From Aliamphritea spongicola (GTDB lineage Bacteria; Pseudomonadota; Gammaproteobacteria; Pseudomonadales; Balneatricaceae), in contig AP025283.1 of NCBI GenBank assembly GCA_024347235.1, forward strand, positions 2,976,001-3,040,000: a stretch of 64,000 nt of DNA, read 5' to 3'. This document shows positions 8,975-19,908 of the stretch, piece by piece. Made by a program: the position numbers and the translations under genes. Within the stretch, counting starts at the first letter, position 1, and each line of letters opens with the position of its first letter. The notes under the pieces were generated by a model. It was given only the letters and a program-made list of their open reading frames with translations. It ran no database searches and had not been told where the DNA came from.

Positions 8975-11607
8975 TTAAACCGCCAGGCTCTTAGTCAAAA
9001 CTTCAAAAACATCCTTCGACAGCTCGCCACTGGCTTTGATCCGTTCCAGTTCAGCGCGCATCTGCTGCTGCCGTGCCGGCGCATATTTTTCCAGCGGGTC
9101 AGCGGCCCCAGCAGACGGGAAGCAATCTGCGGGTTCTGCTTATTCAGCATGATGATCTGATCCGCCAGGAAAGCATAACCGGAACCATCCTGATGATGGA
9201 AGTTCACCGGGTTCTGACCACAGAACGCCCCTACTAATGAGCGGATCTTATTCGGATTTTTCGCATCATATGCCGGGTGTTCAAGCAACGCCTCTACCCG
9301 CTTCAGCGCACCTTCTGCCGGTGCACTGGCCTGTACTGACAACCACTGATTCACCACTAGCGCCTCGTCCTTCCAGGCAGCGTAGAAGCGGTCCAGCAAC
9401 TCATCGGCTGCATCAGTAAACTCAGAATGCGCCACCAGCGTCAGCGATGCCTGCTGATCAGTCATGTTATCTGCTGCATCATACTGCCGCAGGGCAAACT
9501 GAAGATATTCATCTTTAGCCGTTGCCAGCAGGTATGCCAGCGCCAGATTTTTCAGGCTGCGACGGGCGATGGAATCCGCATCAGGGCTGTAAGCTTCATC
9601 GCTCAGATTCGCCTGATATACATCCTGCCACAAAGACTCTAGGGTATTTGCCAGGCTGTTACGGACGAACTTACGCACCGCATGAATCGCCTCGACATCG
9701 ATCACTTCAGCCAGCTCACTCAGATATGCCTGACTCGGCAGGGTCAGAATCTTACTGACCATGGCTTTATCCAGGGAATCATCCCCCAGTACCGTGCGAT
9801 AGGCTGTAATCAGCTGTTCCGGTACCTGCAGCTCTTTACCAGCCTGATGATCTTCAATCAGCCCCTGCATGATCTCAACCGCCAGCTGCTGCGAAGCGTC
9901 CCAGCGGTTAAAGCCATCGCTGTCATGCTGCATCAGGAACATCCGTTCTTCACGGCTGTACGGGTAACTCAGTTTAACCGGCGCAGAGAAGCTGCGCAGT
10001 AACGAAGGCACCGGTGCTGCATCAATATTATCGAAATGGAATACTTGCTCAGCTTCTGTGAAATCCAGTACCTGAGTGGTTGCACCATTGCCCAACAGGT
10101 AATCCTGCCCCTGGGGTCAGCAGGCCGACAGCAACCGGAATATGGAACGGTTGTTTTTCTGCCATATCCGGGGTTGCCGGGCAGCTCTGACGCAGGGTCA
10201 GACTGAAACGCTTAGCCGCAGCATCATAACTGCCACTGGCTTCAATCACGGGTGTACCGGCCTGTGAGTACCAGCGGCGGAATTGTGTCAGGTCACGGCC
10301 ACTGGCATCTTCCATCGCCTTCACAAAATCATCCGTGGTAACCGCCTGACCATCATGACGATCAAAGTAAAGATCAGAACCTTTGCGGAATTCCTCAGCC
10401 CCCAGCAGGGTATGAATCATACGGACCACTTCACAGCCCTTTTCATACACAGTCAGGGTGTAAAAGTTAGAAATTTCAATAAAGGACGCCGGACGCACCG
10501 GGTGCGCCATTGGACCGGCATCTTCAGCGAACTGCGCCGTACGCAGCAAAGATACATCTTCAACACGCTTAACGGTGCGGGAATTCATATCTGCTGAAAA
10601 TTCAGAATCACGGAATACGGTAAAGCCTTCTTTCAGACTCAGCTGGAACCAGTCCCGGCAGGTTACCCGGTTACCGGACCAGTTATGGAAATATTCATGG
10701 GCAACAACCGCCTCAACCCTCTGGAATCCGGCATCAACTGTAGTCGCAGGGTGGGCCAGTACACAGGAGGTATTGAAGATATTCAGACCTTTGTTTTCCA
10801 TCGCCCCCATATTGAAGAAATCAACAGCGACCACCATGAAGATGTCCAGGTCGTATTCACGGCCATAGACTTCCTCATCCCAGCGCATGGACTTCTTCAG
10901 TGATGCCATGCCGTAGTCCAGCTTATCCAGATCCTTGGCTTCAGCAAAGATCTGCAGCTTGACCTCACGGCCGGACATCGTTGTAAAGCTGTCTTCAATG
11001 TATTTCAGGTCACCGGCCACCAGCGCAAACAGATAAGCAGGCTTAGGGAAAGGGTCCTGCCAGCGTACCCAGTGAACATCCCTTCTTCACCCCGTTCAAC
11101 CGCATTACCGTTCGACAGCAATACCGGGTAAGCAGCTTTATCTGCCACAACCGTGGTTTCAAAAACAGACATCACATCCGGGCGGTCAGGGTAGAAAGTA
11201 ATACGGCGGAAACCTTCAGCTTCGCACTGGGTGCAGAACATCCCGTCAGACTTATACAGGCCTTCCAGCGCGGTATTGTTCTGCGGCTCAATCACCGTTA
11301 CACAGTGTAATTCAAAGCTGGCCGGTACATCAGCAATGATCAGCTGTTCGCCGTCGCGCTGATACTCTTCGGCAGACAGACAGCGTCCGTCAACAGACAG
11401 TTCCTCAAGTACCAGATCCGGATGGCCATCCAGTTGCAGCCCCGGCTTGCTCTGCTGGCATTCAGGATTACGGCTGACCTTAAGATCAGCAATGACCCGG
11501 GTAACTTCTTCGCCCAGTTCAAAACGCAGAGCCGTTGTTTCAATCAGGTAAGCAGGAACCTGATAATCCTTCAGATAAATCTCATTCGGTTGTGGCTGAG
11601 TCATCAA
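8975..11607 (-). CDS. pepN: aminopeptidase N (M1 family)
   Basis: This cytoplasmic zinc aminopeptidase of about 878 residues removes N-terminal residues from peptides. The exopeptidase motif GAMEN and the zinc site HEYFHNW..(18)..E (in SLKEGF) are intact, as are the Tyr-bearing [11 protein letters not shown] segment and DFTEAEQ in the C-terminal domain. The reading is cut three times: GGG to G4 near 11080, a C run needing two more bases near 10114, and G4 to G5 near 9110. With these restored one frame runs from [15 protein letters not shown] to TKSLAV, the normal PepN length. It lies downstream of the nadK cluster, an arrangement also known in Pseudomonas. Confidence 0.9.
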
Positions 11608-11769
11608 GCTACCTTATGTATTCTGTTACTTCCTGCCGTCGCTGACCGTAGGTGCCACCGGGTGCTTCCCTGCCCGGCTTTGCGGCCACCTTCCGGTATC
11701 AAACAGCGCCGGTAAAAGTGTCATGTTTCGGAATCTAGCAATTGGAGAGGTGAAGCGAGAAAAATTCCC

Positions 11770-12617
11770 TCAAACTGCACTGAATTCAACCCGGTAAGCA
11801 GTAAACTTACGAATATTAATTACACCGGTATCTAAAATTAAGTACTGCCCCTTGATACCTTGCAGCACGCCTTCAACTTCCGGCGTTTTATCCAGATTAT
11901 GGCTGCTTACCTTGCTTGGATAGTTAAGCACAGGGTAGTTAATTTCCAGCACCTCAGAATCGCTGAGATGCTCAAACTGCGTATCATGTTCCTGCTCCAG
12001 CGCCGCCAGCTCATCGGCACACAGCGCCAGCAGCCGGTCCCGCTCTGCAATCAGATCAAGCTGATCTGTCTGACCTTTAAGCATCGTGCGCCAGTTAGTC
12101 TTGTCACTGACATGCTGGCCAATAACCCGCTCCACCAGTCCGGACCAGCGACGCTCGCTTACCTTCAGAATCGGCAGCGCCTGTACGGCTCCCTGATCTA
12201 TCCAGCGGGTCGGCAACTGATTACCCCGGGTAATCCCCACCTTAATACCGGAAGAGTTGGCCAGATACACATAGTGGCTCTGCTTACAGAAACGCTCGCC
12301 CCACTCAGGGTCACGACAGGTACCCAGATGAAAATGGCAACGCTCCGGCGCCATAATACAGGTGTCACACTGAGGCAGTTTTTAAAGCACGGATAACAGT
12401 AACCCTGGGCAAAACTCTTCTTGGTTTTGCGACCACAGTTCGTGCAGTTTATTTCACCGGCAAAGCTCAGCCGGATCCGGCGTCCCAGATATTCATTCAG
12501 AACGATTTGCTGTTCATCCAGCTGCAGCCGGTATTCAACAGGCTCTGCCAGATTCACTGGCATCTTACTTAAAACACCGCAACCAAGCTGTTGCAGAACA
12601 GTAATATCAGTGCTCAT
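11770..12617 (-). CDS. DUF2797 zinc-binding protein
   Basis: This 282-residue protein matches the DUF2797 family. It has cysteine pairs INCTNCG, YCYPCF and CDTC, which probably form a zinc ribbon, then FHLGTCRDPEWGE, VYLANSSGIKVGITR and IDQGAVQAL. A T5 run near 12380 needs one more base to join the two frames. The gene overlaps the DUF1315 gene end by 11 bp, so the two are translationally coupled. The function is unknown. The nadK-phosphoesterase-rhomboid-DUF1315-DUF2797 order resembles that in pseudomonads. Confidence 0.75.
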
Positions 12618-12858
12618 TTAAAATCTTCAGTACCTGAGGTTCCAGGGGATTTTTACCGTGCTGACTGCCGTCCTTCTTGGTACGGTCAATATATCCGGTA
12701 CGTTGCTCTTCCGGCAGATTCGCCATTTCATAAGCAATTACAGCCCGCATAGACGTTTCACGCTGTTCCTGACTGAGCTTCTGACCATTCGGCCATTTAC
12801 CCAGCTCCACAGCCCGTCTAAGGCTGGCATAGACATCCGGCGTCATCGCCTGGATCAT
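12607..12858 (-). CDS. DUF1315 family protein (YeaC-like)
   Basis: This intact 83-residue protein matches the YeaC/DUF1315 family: MTPDVYASLRRAVELGKWP, then a QRETSMRAVIAYE segment and a C-terminal GKNPLEPQVLKILN. It is soluble, with no signal peptide. The function is unknown. Its last codons overlap the ATG of the DUF2797 gene. Confidence 0.8.
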   Translation of the reverse strand: MIQAMTPDVYASLRRAVELGKWPNGQKLSQEQRETSMRAVIAYEMANLPEEQRTGYIDRTKKDGSQHGKNPLEPQVLKILNEH

Positions 12859-12916
12859 TTTTCAAAAGTCATATCAGTCTCCGTTCGGGCTGCCAATACT
12901 AGCACAAAGTCTTCCC

Positions 12917-13773
12917 TCAGGGATGACGAAGCTTACTGATGCCACGGGCAATTAACGCTAACATGACCCCGGTTAATAAACCGGCAAGGTGAGCCGTATT
13001 CGCTACCTGGCCAAAACCGAAAGCAGCTAGCAAGTCTGAGTACCCCAGCGCCAGCATAAACAGAATAAAGCCCAGAATGGCGGGCGGTAATCCTACCGGC
13101 TGACGAGGCTTCAGACGGTCCCATACAGTGGCAAAGCCCAGTAAACCAAAGACCACACCGGACATTCCCAAAAGAGCGGACCGGCGTCCCAGAACTGAGC
13201 AATATTAGAGACAACGCCGGTAATCAGAGCCATCAGAAACAGTGCCGGCGAACCAAACAGCATTTCCAGCCGGCGGGCAACAATCCACATCCAGAGCATA
13301 TTAAACACCAGATGAAGCACACTGCCGTGCATGAATGCAGGCGTGAACAGCCGCCAGATTTCACCGTTACCTAATTCAGTCCAGAGATCTGTGCCATAGC
13401 GGATCTGATCTCCAAGCACCTGAAAGTCAACGATGGACCAGACAGACATCGCCTGCAAATCGGCCCCGAAATCTACCTGAAAGGTCGCCAGCACACTCAG
13501 TAAAATCAGTGCCAGCGTAACCGGTGTGCGCTTCAGCTCAGCGACTGAAACTGCGCTCTGGTGGGAATGATTACTGCGAACATTCTGCAGGCTGCCACCC
13601 TGCCGCCAGTGCTCAAACAGCGCTTTCACCTGCTCTTCACTGACAGTGTGAGCCACCAGCAAAATCTGCCGGTCACTCTCTTCCAGTACCCGGTGCGGCA
13701 CACTGTGTTTCCACAGCATGGCAGTAAATTCACTCAGATCGACATCAAGCGGGACTTCAAGAACAGGCTTCAT
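12917..13773 (-). CDS. rhomboid intramembrane serine protease
   Basis: This GlpG-type protease of 285 residues cleaves transmembrane substrates inside the inner membrane. It has a cytoplasmic N-terminal domain (about 1-95) and then six helices. The catalytic serine is in GMSGVVFGL, the partner histidine in NTAHLAG, and the TM2 motif is HLVFNMLWMW. A base is missing in a GGG run near 13169, just before the serine motif; with it the reading is LFWGMSGVVFG. It follows the phosphoesterase gene by 6 bp. Confidence 0.85.
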
Positions 13774-13779
13774 AGGCTC

Positions 13780-14751
13780 CTATACCTGGTCGGCAATTTC
13801 TTTACGCACATCAACCCAGACAAACTTATCCGGATTAATGGTGGTCTCATCATCCAGACGATAAGCAACCAGCTTTCCGTATTTCACCGCACTGTAATCC
13901 AGGCATGCCACATTATCCGCCAGTGCCTGAGGTTTGCCTTCACACCAGTAATGGCCAATGAACAGCAAGGCTTCTTCAGGCGCATAATGAATCAGATCAG
14001 CACGGTCAGCATCACTCAGCGGTGTACGGGCAACATGTTCCGGTAGCGGGTCAGGCTGAAAAACCACATCAATATAATACTGAGGATCACAGGACCAGAA
14101 CTTAGTTCGGAAAAACCGGCGCCGGAAACCGTCTTTGCTGACCATCTCTTCGCCATTCGGCAATTTAAGATGCGTCCCGCGCAATAAACGGTCCATGGTT
14201 TCCCATTCGTAGCTGCCCACAACCGCAGACTGATGGAGATAATCCTCACTGATCCGGCTACCACCGGTGGTCTGCAGAAAACGGTCTATATGTTCCTGCG
14301 ACCAGCAGGCATGCACCACCGGAACTGGTCCTGCTCAAGGAACAGCGGCATATCCTGAATCCAGTTAAGAAAATCACGCTTATCTTCCGGATGATTGGCA
14401 AACTGCTCGAGGGTCTCGTTCAGTATGCGCAGGTGACGGCGGTTATGCTCCCGCAGATACGGCATCCCGGATCCCGGACGGCCCGGTGTCGTATAAGAAA
14501 GATAATTAAACTCATGGTTACCCATGACAATCTGTGCGTAACCCGCATCCACCATATCCCGGACAATGTGTAACGCTTCCCGGATACGCGGTCCGCGGTC
14601 TACGATATCCCCAGAAAAATCGCCTGACGGGACGGGTGTGAAAAACGCCGTTACGCTTACTGTAACCGAGCTTTTCCAATAACATAATTAAAGTATTGGC
14701 GCAGCCATGCACATCGCCAATCAGGTCAAATCCCTGCCATTTTTGTTGCAT
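13780..14751 (-). CDS. calcineurin-like metallophosphoesterase
   Basis: The reconstructed protein is 324 residues. Metal-binding motifs appear in order: GDVHGC (residues 11-16), FLGDIVDRGP, VMGNHEFN, and a later FIGHYW, as in ApaH/PrpE-type phosphoesterases, though the chain is not ApaH itself. Frames change at a CCC near 14635 and a G4 near 14610 (both in the GDIVDRGP region) and at a GG near 14322. The start ATG at 14751 lies one base after the nadK stop (TGA-T-ATG), so it is translationally coupled to nadK. The substrate is unknown; a nucleotide polyphosphate is possible. Confidence 0.8.
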
Positions 14752-14752
14752 A

Positions 14753-15632
14753 TCACTCACCCAGCTTCGTGCTCCAGCCGAGTTTTTCACGACAAGTCTG
14801 ATAGAAATTATGGTTCAGCGGATGCAGCAGCTTCAGTTTCTGCGGCTTCTTATGAATGGTAATCGTGTCTCCCGGTGCACAGCTGATATCTTTCTGCCCG
14901 TCACAACTGATGGTCGGATAGGTCTCATTATTGTCACTGATCACCAGCTTCAGCTCACTGTTGCCGTCAACCACAATCGGCCGGCTGGACAAGGTATGCG
15001 GGAACATCGGCACCAGCACCAGCGCATCCAGCTTAGGATGCATAATCGGACCACCACCGGATAGCGCATAGGCGGTAGAACCGGTTGGCGTGGATACGAT
15101 CAGGCCATCAGAACGCTGGGTATAGACAAACTGCCCTTCAATATACAGTTCGAACTGAATCATCCGTGCGGACTTACCCGGGTGCAGCACACAGTCGTTC
15201 AGGCCGGTTGCTTCACCAATTGGCTCACCTTTCGCTTCACCACCACATCAATCAGGAACCGGCGGTCAACCGTGTACTGACCATTCAGAACTTCGCCAAC
15301 CTTTTCTTCAATCTCATTCGGTGCAATGTCCGTCAGGAATCCCAGATTCCCCGGTTAACACCCAGCACCGGCACATTAGACTGCGCCAGACTGCGGGCCG
15401 CTCCCAGCAAACTGCCGTCACCGCCGACAACAATTACCAGGTCGCATATCTCACCCATCATTTTCGTATTACACGTCTGCTCACTGTGGCCGGGCATCAG
15501 CGAGGCAATCTTCTCGTCAAGAATGGCATTCAGACCACGCTCACCCAGAAAGCGAATCAGGTGCTTCAGGGTATCAATCACCTTTGTACTGCCAAGCCTG
15601 CCGATTAAACCGATATTACGAAAATTATCCAT
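14753..15632 (-). CDS. nadK: NAD kinase
   Basis: This enzyme phosphorylates NAD to NADP with ATP. The 293-residue chain has the hallmark GGDGS (VVGGDGSLLGAAR), then NRGNLGFLTDI, the NE/D segment, STPTGSTAYALSGGGP and SRPIV. Frames change at G4 (near 15350) and AAA (near 15230); both fixes give consensus sequence. The ATG at 15632 has GGAG seven bases upstream. It heads the cluster with the phosphoesterase, rhomboid, DUF1315 and DUF2797 genes. Confidence 0.9.
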
Positions 15633-15687
15633 TAGCACTCCAAAACGCAGTCAGGCAGACCTGCCACGCAAGTTATTCTGTCTCTTG

Positions 15688-16676
15688 TCACTGTATATCA
15701 CAGCCTGAATCATAAAAACGCTGCAGTTGCCCTGCCAGTCGCTCAGTCATTCCCCTGAGCCCCTGTAATCCGCCGGTATGGACCATTACCACCCGGCTGC
15801 CGGGAGGGAATTCACCCGCCGCCAGCAAGTCTTCCAGCGCCAGCAACAGCTTACCTGTATACAAAGGCTCCAGCTGCACCCCGCTGCCGAGACGAAAACG
15901 CTCAATACAATCCGCCAGGCGGGGCTGATTTTACCATAGCCACCTTCGTGCGCACTGAGAATTAACCGCCAGCGCCCACTATCAGCATAGCCTGCCTGTT
16001 TCAGCAAACCGCGAATATCATCATACAGGAAATCGGCCCCTTTCAGCGCAGGCACACCTAATACCTGAGTCTCAGGCGGTGCCGCTGCAATCAACCCGGC
16101 CAGCGTCGCACCGGTACCGCAGGCACAACACAGAAAATCCGGGGCTTCATTACCATCAAGCCCACTCAGAATTTCCATACAGCCTTTCACTGCCAGCACA
16201 TTGGAACCGCCTTCCGGTAAATACTCAAACTCACCTAACCGTTCACGCAATGCTACCCGGAAAGCTTCCGAATCCTTTTCCCGGTAATCTGCCCGGCTGA
16301 CAAATTCCAGCTGCATGCCCCAGGACTCAGCATCCTGCAACATGGCAGATAACTCCGGCGGCCGCTCACCGCGGATAACACCAATGGTAGGAATGTTTGC
16401 CTGATAACCGGCGTAAGCCAGAGCATGAATATGATTCGACCAGGCGCCGCCAAATGACAGCAACGGACAACACTTACCCGCCGCCTCATAGGCCGCCAGA
16501 TTATATTTCAGCTTGAACCACTTATTGCCGCTGATGAAAGGATGAATGCCGGTGAGATCCAGCAACTGCAACTGCACCTGCTGCCGGGCAAAGGAAGCAG
16601 GTGTAACATCACGTAAAGAAAGGGAAAAATCAGTTGGTGACACGGTTTGGCAATCCACAGATATTGCCCGCATCAT
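15688..16676 (-). CDS. D-cysteine desulfhydrase / ACC deaminase family PLP enzyme
   Basis: This is a 329-residue fold-type II PLP enzyme. The N-terminal DLTGIHPFISGNKWFKL holds the Schiff-base lysine (GNKWFKLK), followed by FGGAWSNHIHALA, LPEGGSN and ACGTGATLAGL, the phosphate-binding glycine segment. The C-terminal reading after one correction (C4 near 15926) is LEPLYTGKLLLAL and MVHTGGLQGLRG, both typical of the family. Members eliminate sulfide from D-cysteine or deaminate ACC; which applies here cannot be decided by eye. It lies just upstream of nadK on the same strand. Confidence 0.85.
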
Positions 16677-16722
16677 ATAGAAGTATCAGACCGCTGCCCA
16701 GCCCTCAGGCCAACAGACAACC

Positions 16723-17657
16723 TCAGGCAATCGCCTCAGCATCAGAGGCTTTAACATCGGCGCAACCCTGAAGTGGTACAGCACAGTCTCCGCCGGCATG
16801 CTTCGCCCGGTACATCGCCATATCCGCCCGCTGAATCAGATGATCAACCGGCTCATTGCCGTCACTGGAAGCCACTCCCAGGCTCATTGACAGACAAATA
16901 TCCCCTTCCGCCGCAAATTCCGGCGAATAAAAACAGCCGGCATTAAAGCTTTCCCGGATACGGTTTGCAGAACTCATACCGTGCTCACCGTCAGTATTCG
17001 GTAAAAGCACCATAAACTCATCGCCACCATAGCGGAATGCCAGATCCGAATCCCTGATGGTCTCCAGCAACAACTGCCCCATTCGGCGAATAACCTGATC
17101 CCCTCGAGGTGACCTAAGCGGTCATTCACTTGCTTGAAGCCGTCCAGATCGATACAGATAAGGCTGACATTGTTGCCATAACGCTTTGCGCGCTCCATTT
17201 CTTTTGATAAACGCGAATAGAAATAACGCTGGTTATATAACCCGCTCAGGTCATCGGTAATGGATTGCTTTTTAAGATTGGCTTCGAGGGTTTTCTGCTG
17301 AGTCAGATCATGAAAGAAACCAATACTGCCGCGACGATCACCATCTTTAATCAGTGACGCCGACAGTCGGATAGGAATACGGCTGCCGTCACAGGCCAGA
17401 ATGGCCGTTTCGTATCCCTCAAGTTTGCCGGGGGCCCCGAGACGACCGGACAACATCGTCAGCATAACTGCACGGGCATCAGCCTCGCTGGAATACAACG
17501 CACGAATATGCATTTCACCCACCACTTCAGCAGCCTCATAACCTAACAACTTCTCTGCCGCCGGATTAAAAACCGAAATAATCCCTTTACCGTCAACAGC
17601 AATAATAGGATCTGGGCATATAGCGGTAATTTCACTTAACACAGTAGTATTTCTCAT
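16723..17657 (-). CDS. PAS-domain diguanylate cyclase
   Basis: This 311-residue protein has an N-terminal PAS domain (about 8-125: PDPIIAVDGKGIISVFNPAAE, with a PAC segment) and a GGDEF domain (about 140-295). The catalytic loop is RYGGDEF, with the substrate segment DLDGFKQVNDRLGH, so active c-di-GMP synthesis is expected. No transmembrane helix is seen. One base is missing in a C4 run at 17100-17103 (plus strand). I-site: the RIRESF region lacks a clear RxxD five residues before the loop. Confidence 0.85.
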
Positions 17658-18036
17658 AGGTTATCCGATACCTGAAAGTCCCAAACAGTGTATAAAGTCA
17701 AACAACACAAAAATGTGCACCGGGCGGAAAAAGCTCCCCACACCGGATCCTTGTTATCTATCAGGCTATCGAAAAGACAGTACTGAACATCAGATGGCGC
17801 AATATTAAGGGCGTAATAGAAACATAATCACATGTCTACTGCATCATGCAGATTACCCATAATGACAGTAATGTTATTAATTTTCCGTTCAGCAAGAAAA
17901 ATCAAACAAATGTACCAAAAATCAACTGGCGATTAGTTTAAGAGACTTTCTGTGAAAAACAGGGAATACAGACACGTTAAAGTACATACCGAACGGCATA
18001 CTTCAAACAAAAAGAGGATTTTAAAGGGATATAGAG
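17658..18036. other. intergenic region before tRNA array
   Basis: About 380 bp lie between the PAS-cyclase start and the tRNA array 3' end. It is AT-rich and presumably holds the cyclase promoter. No gene or convincing terminator was found; the tRNA transcript end is not obvious. Confidence 0.3.
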
Positions 18037-18112
18037 TGGCGGAACGGACGGGACTCGAACCCGCGACCCCTGCGTGACAGGCAGGTATTCTAACCAACTG
18101 AACTACCGCTCC
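18037..18112 (-). tRNA. tRNA-Asp(GTC), copy 1
   Basis: Anticodon GTC is in the loop of stem CTGCC/GGCAG, with encoded CCA. It is 76 nt, one shorter than copies 2, 4 and 5, because a run has four C on the plus strand where the others have five. Confidence 0.95.
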
Positions 18113-18142
18113 GCAGCGATAAAAACGATAAGATCTGTTTAG

Positions 18143-18218
18143 TGGTGGGCGTGGAGAGGCTCGAACTCCCGACATTCGCCTTGTAAGGGCGACGCTCTCC
18201 CAACTGAGCTACACGCCC
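18143..18218 (-). tRNA. tRNA-Val(TAC), copy 1
   Basis: It has a GGGCGTG acceptor arm, a CCTTACAAGG anticodon arm with TAC, and encoded CCA, 76 nt. Confidence 0.95.
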
Positions 18219-18275
18219 ACTGAACAGAGTTGAAGATTTTAGACTCCTCTTCAGGAGTTGCCGCTTCAGAAGAAG

Positions 18276-18352
18276 TGGCGGAACGGACGGGACTCGAACC
18301 CGCGACCCCCTGCGTGACAGGCAGGTATTCTAACCAACTGAACTACCGCTCC
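18276..18352 (-). tRNA. tRNA-Asp(GTC), copy 2
   Basis: Full-length 77-nt form with a five-base run after the anticodon stem, matching the usual bacterial tRNA-Asp. Confidence 0.95.
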
Positions 18353-18358
18353 GTTTAG

Positions 18359-18434
18359 TGGTGGGCGTGGAGAGGCTCGAACTCCCGACATTCGCCTTGT
18401 AAGGGCGACGCTCTCCCAACTGAGCTACACGCCC
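18359..18434 (-). tRNA. tRNA-Val(TAC), copy 2
   Basis: Same sequence as copy 1; it lies only 6 bp from Asp copy 2. Confidence 0.95.
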
Positions 18435-18489
18435 ACTGAACAGAGTTGAAGGTTTTAGACTCCCTTCAGGAGCTGCCGCTTCAAAGAAG

Positions 18490-18565
18490 TGGCGGAACGG
18501 ACGGGACTCGAACCCGCGACCCCTGCGTGACAGGCAGGTATTCTAACCAACTGAACTACCGCTCC
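18490..18565 (-). tRNA. tRNA-Asp(GTC), copy 3
   Basis: 76 nt, with the same one-base shortening of the homopolymer as copy 1. Confidence 0.95.
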
Positions 18566-18571
18566 GTTTAG

Positions 18572-18647
18572 TGGTGGGCGTGGAGAGGCTCGAACTCCCG
18601 ACATTCGCCTTGTAAGGGCGACGCTCTCCCAACTGAGCTACACGCCC
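18572..18647 (-). tRNA. tRNA-Val(TAC), copy 3
   Basis: 76 nt, anticodon TAC, encoded CCA. Confidence 0.95.
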
Positions 18648-18703
18648 ACTAAACAAAGTTGAAGGCTTTAGACTCCCTTCAGGAGTTGCCGCTTCAAAGG
18701 AAG

Positions 18704-18780
18704 TGGCGGAACGGACGGGACTCGAACCCGCGACCCCCTGCGTGACAGGCAGGTATTCTAACCAACTGAACTACCGCTCC
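18704..18780 (-). tRNA. tRNA-Asp(GTC), copy 4
   Basis: 77 nt full-length form. Confidence 0.95.
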
Positions 18781-18786
18781 GTTTAG

Positions 18787-18862
18787 TGGTGGGCGTGGAG
18801 AGGCTCGAACTCCCGACATTCGCCTTGTAAGGGCGACGCTCTCCCAACTGAGCTACACGCCC
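18787..18862 (-). tRNA. tRNA-Val(TAC), copy 4
   Basis: 76 nt, anticodon TAC, encoded CCA. Confidence 0.95.
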
Positions 18863-18911
18863 ACTAAACAAAGTTGAAGGCTTTAGACTCCCTTCAGGAG
18901 TATTTGCAGAT

Positions 18912-18988
18912 TGGCGGAACGGACGGGACTCGAACCCGCGACCCCCTGCGTGACAGGCAGGTATTCTAACCAACTGAACTACCGCTCC
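18912..18988 (-). tRNA. tRNA-Asp(GTC), copy 5
   Basis: 77 nt full-length form; its spacer to Val copy 5 (22 bp) differs from the 6-bp spacers of the inner pairs. Confidence 0.95.
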
Positions 18989-19010
18989 ACTCTGCAAGTG
19001 TTCGATTTGA

Positions 19011-19086
19011 TGGTGGGCGTGGAGAGGCTCGAACTCCCGACATTCGCCTTGTAAGGGCGACGCTCTCCCAACTGAGCTACACGCCC
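19011..19086 (-). tRNA. tRNA-Val(TAC), copy 5 (first in transcript)
   Basis: 76 nt. It is promoter-proximal in the array. Confidence 0.95.
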
Positions 19087-19102
19087 TCAAATCGAGAGCC
19101 GA

Positions 19103-19130
19103 ATTGTAAGGATTTTGCGTGCCTTGTCAA
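19103..19130 (-). promoter_or_regulatory. sigma-70 promoter of the tRNA array
   Basis: On the minus strand TTGACA (19125-19130) and TACAAT (19103-19108) are separated by 16 bp and end 17 bp before the first mature tRNA-Val base. The following CGGCTC discriminator is GC-rich, as in stable-RNA promoters under stringent control. Confidence 0.8.
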
Positions 19131-19318
19131 ACGTTTATCAGAAATTATTTCACAGCCTCAGCAAAGATTTTCTTCTGCCATTTAACCGCCCCGGTCAGCC
19201 GCCATGTTTCTAACCGCTTCAATACATTCAGCTTTAACCGGTAAAGACATAATCCGTAGCATTCTATTATGGCCGGAAGCCTTTATACTTATCGCAACAT
19301 TAAAGGGAAAACCGATCC

Positions 19319-19902
19319 ATGCACCCAGCCGAAAGCTTACAGACACAAATTGACCAGTTCATACAGAGCAGCACTGAACTGCAGCACAAAACACTTGGCA
19401 GACTGCCGCTGACAATTGCTGATCCGGAATGGCCATCAGCCTGCTATCAGCCCTCTCCGGCGAATACGGACAGCCATCAGACCTGGCAGCCTGTACCACA
19501 AAACAACTATGCACAGGACATGTTCGACCGGCTGGAAGAAGCTCTTGGTTACAGCATTCACCCGGACATCCGTACCTGGTACAGCAGCTACTGGTCCGAC
19601 CCTGTACCGGCACAATGTCCGGACGGCGACCTGAGCCTGCTGTTCATCTGGAATGAAAAAGACTGTGAACGCCTGCGGGGAAATCTGATCGGCCACCTGC
19701 TGAACAAACAGAAGCTGCGCCACCCACCGAGTATCTTTTTGCCTGCACCGAACCGGACGGCGACCACTACCTGAGCGTCGACAACCACACCGGCGAAGTC
19801 TGGCTGGAACTTCCCGGCCGTCCGGCAATCCGAAAGATAGCAGGCTCATTAAGTGAATTTCTCACCACACTGACGCCTTTACCTATCCCTGACACGGAGT
19901 AA
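19319..19902 (+). CDS. syd: SecY-interacting protein Syd
   Basis: This cytoplasmic protein binds SecY and is thought to check translocon assembly. The 194-residue reconstruction contains the family pieces WQPVPQNNYAQDMFDRLEEA, HPDIRTWYSSYWSDP and SVDNHTGEVWLE. One base is missing in the T5 run near 19736-19740; with it the reading is SIFFACTEPDGDHYLSVDN. Six bases separate its stop from the yajG start, so the two are probably cotranscribed. Confidence 0.85.
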
Positions 19903-19908
19903 TCATCT

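Larger units (their letters stand above)
18037..19086 (-). repeat. tandem tRNA-Val/tRNA-Asp array (five units)
   Basis: Five Val-Asp pairs are arranged head to tail with a period of about 214 bp in the middle units. The spacers between pairs also repeat (a GTTGAAGG.TTTAGACTCC segment and an AGGAG..GCCGCTTC segment), so whole units were duplicated, not only the genes. Confidence 0.9.

Noticed and set aside
12658..12939. Plus-strand frame opposite DUF1315
   Set aside because: Antisense shadow of a recognised gene.
18758..19090. A 110-residue open frame across the tRNA array
   Set aside because: It runs through tRNA genes and repeats itself because the tRNAs repeat; not a gene.
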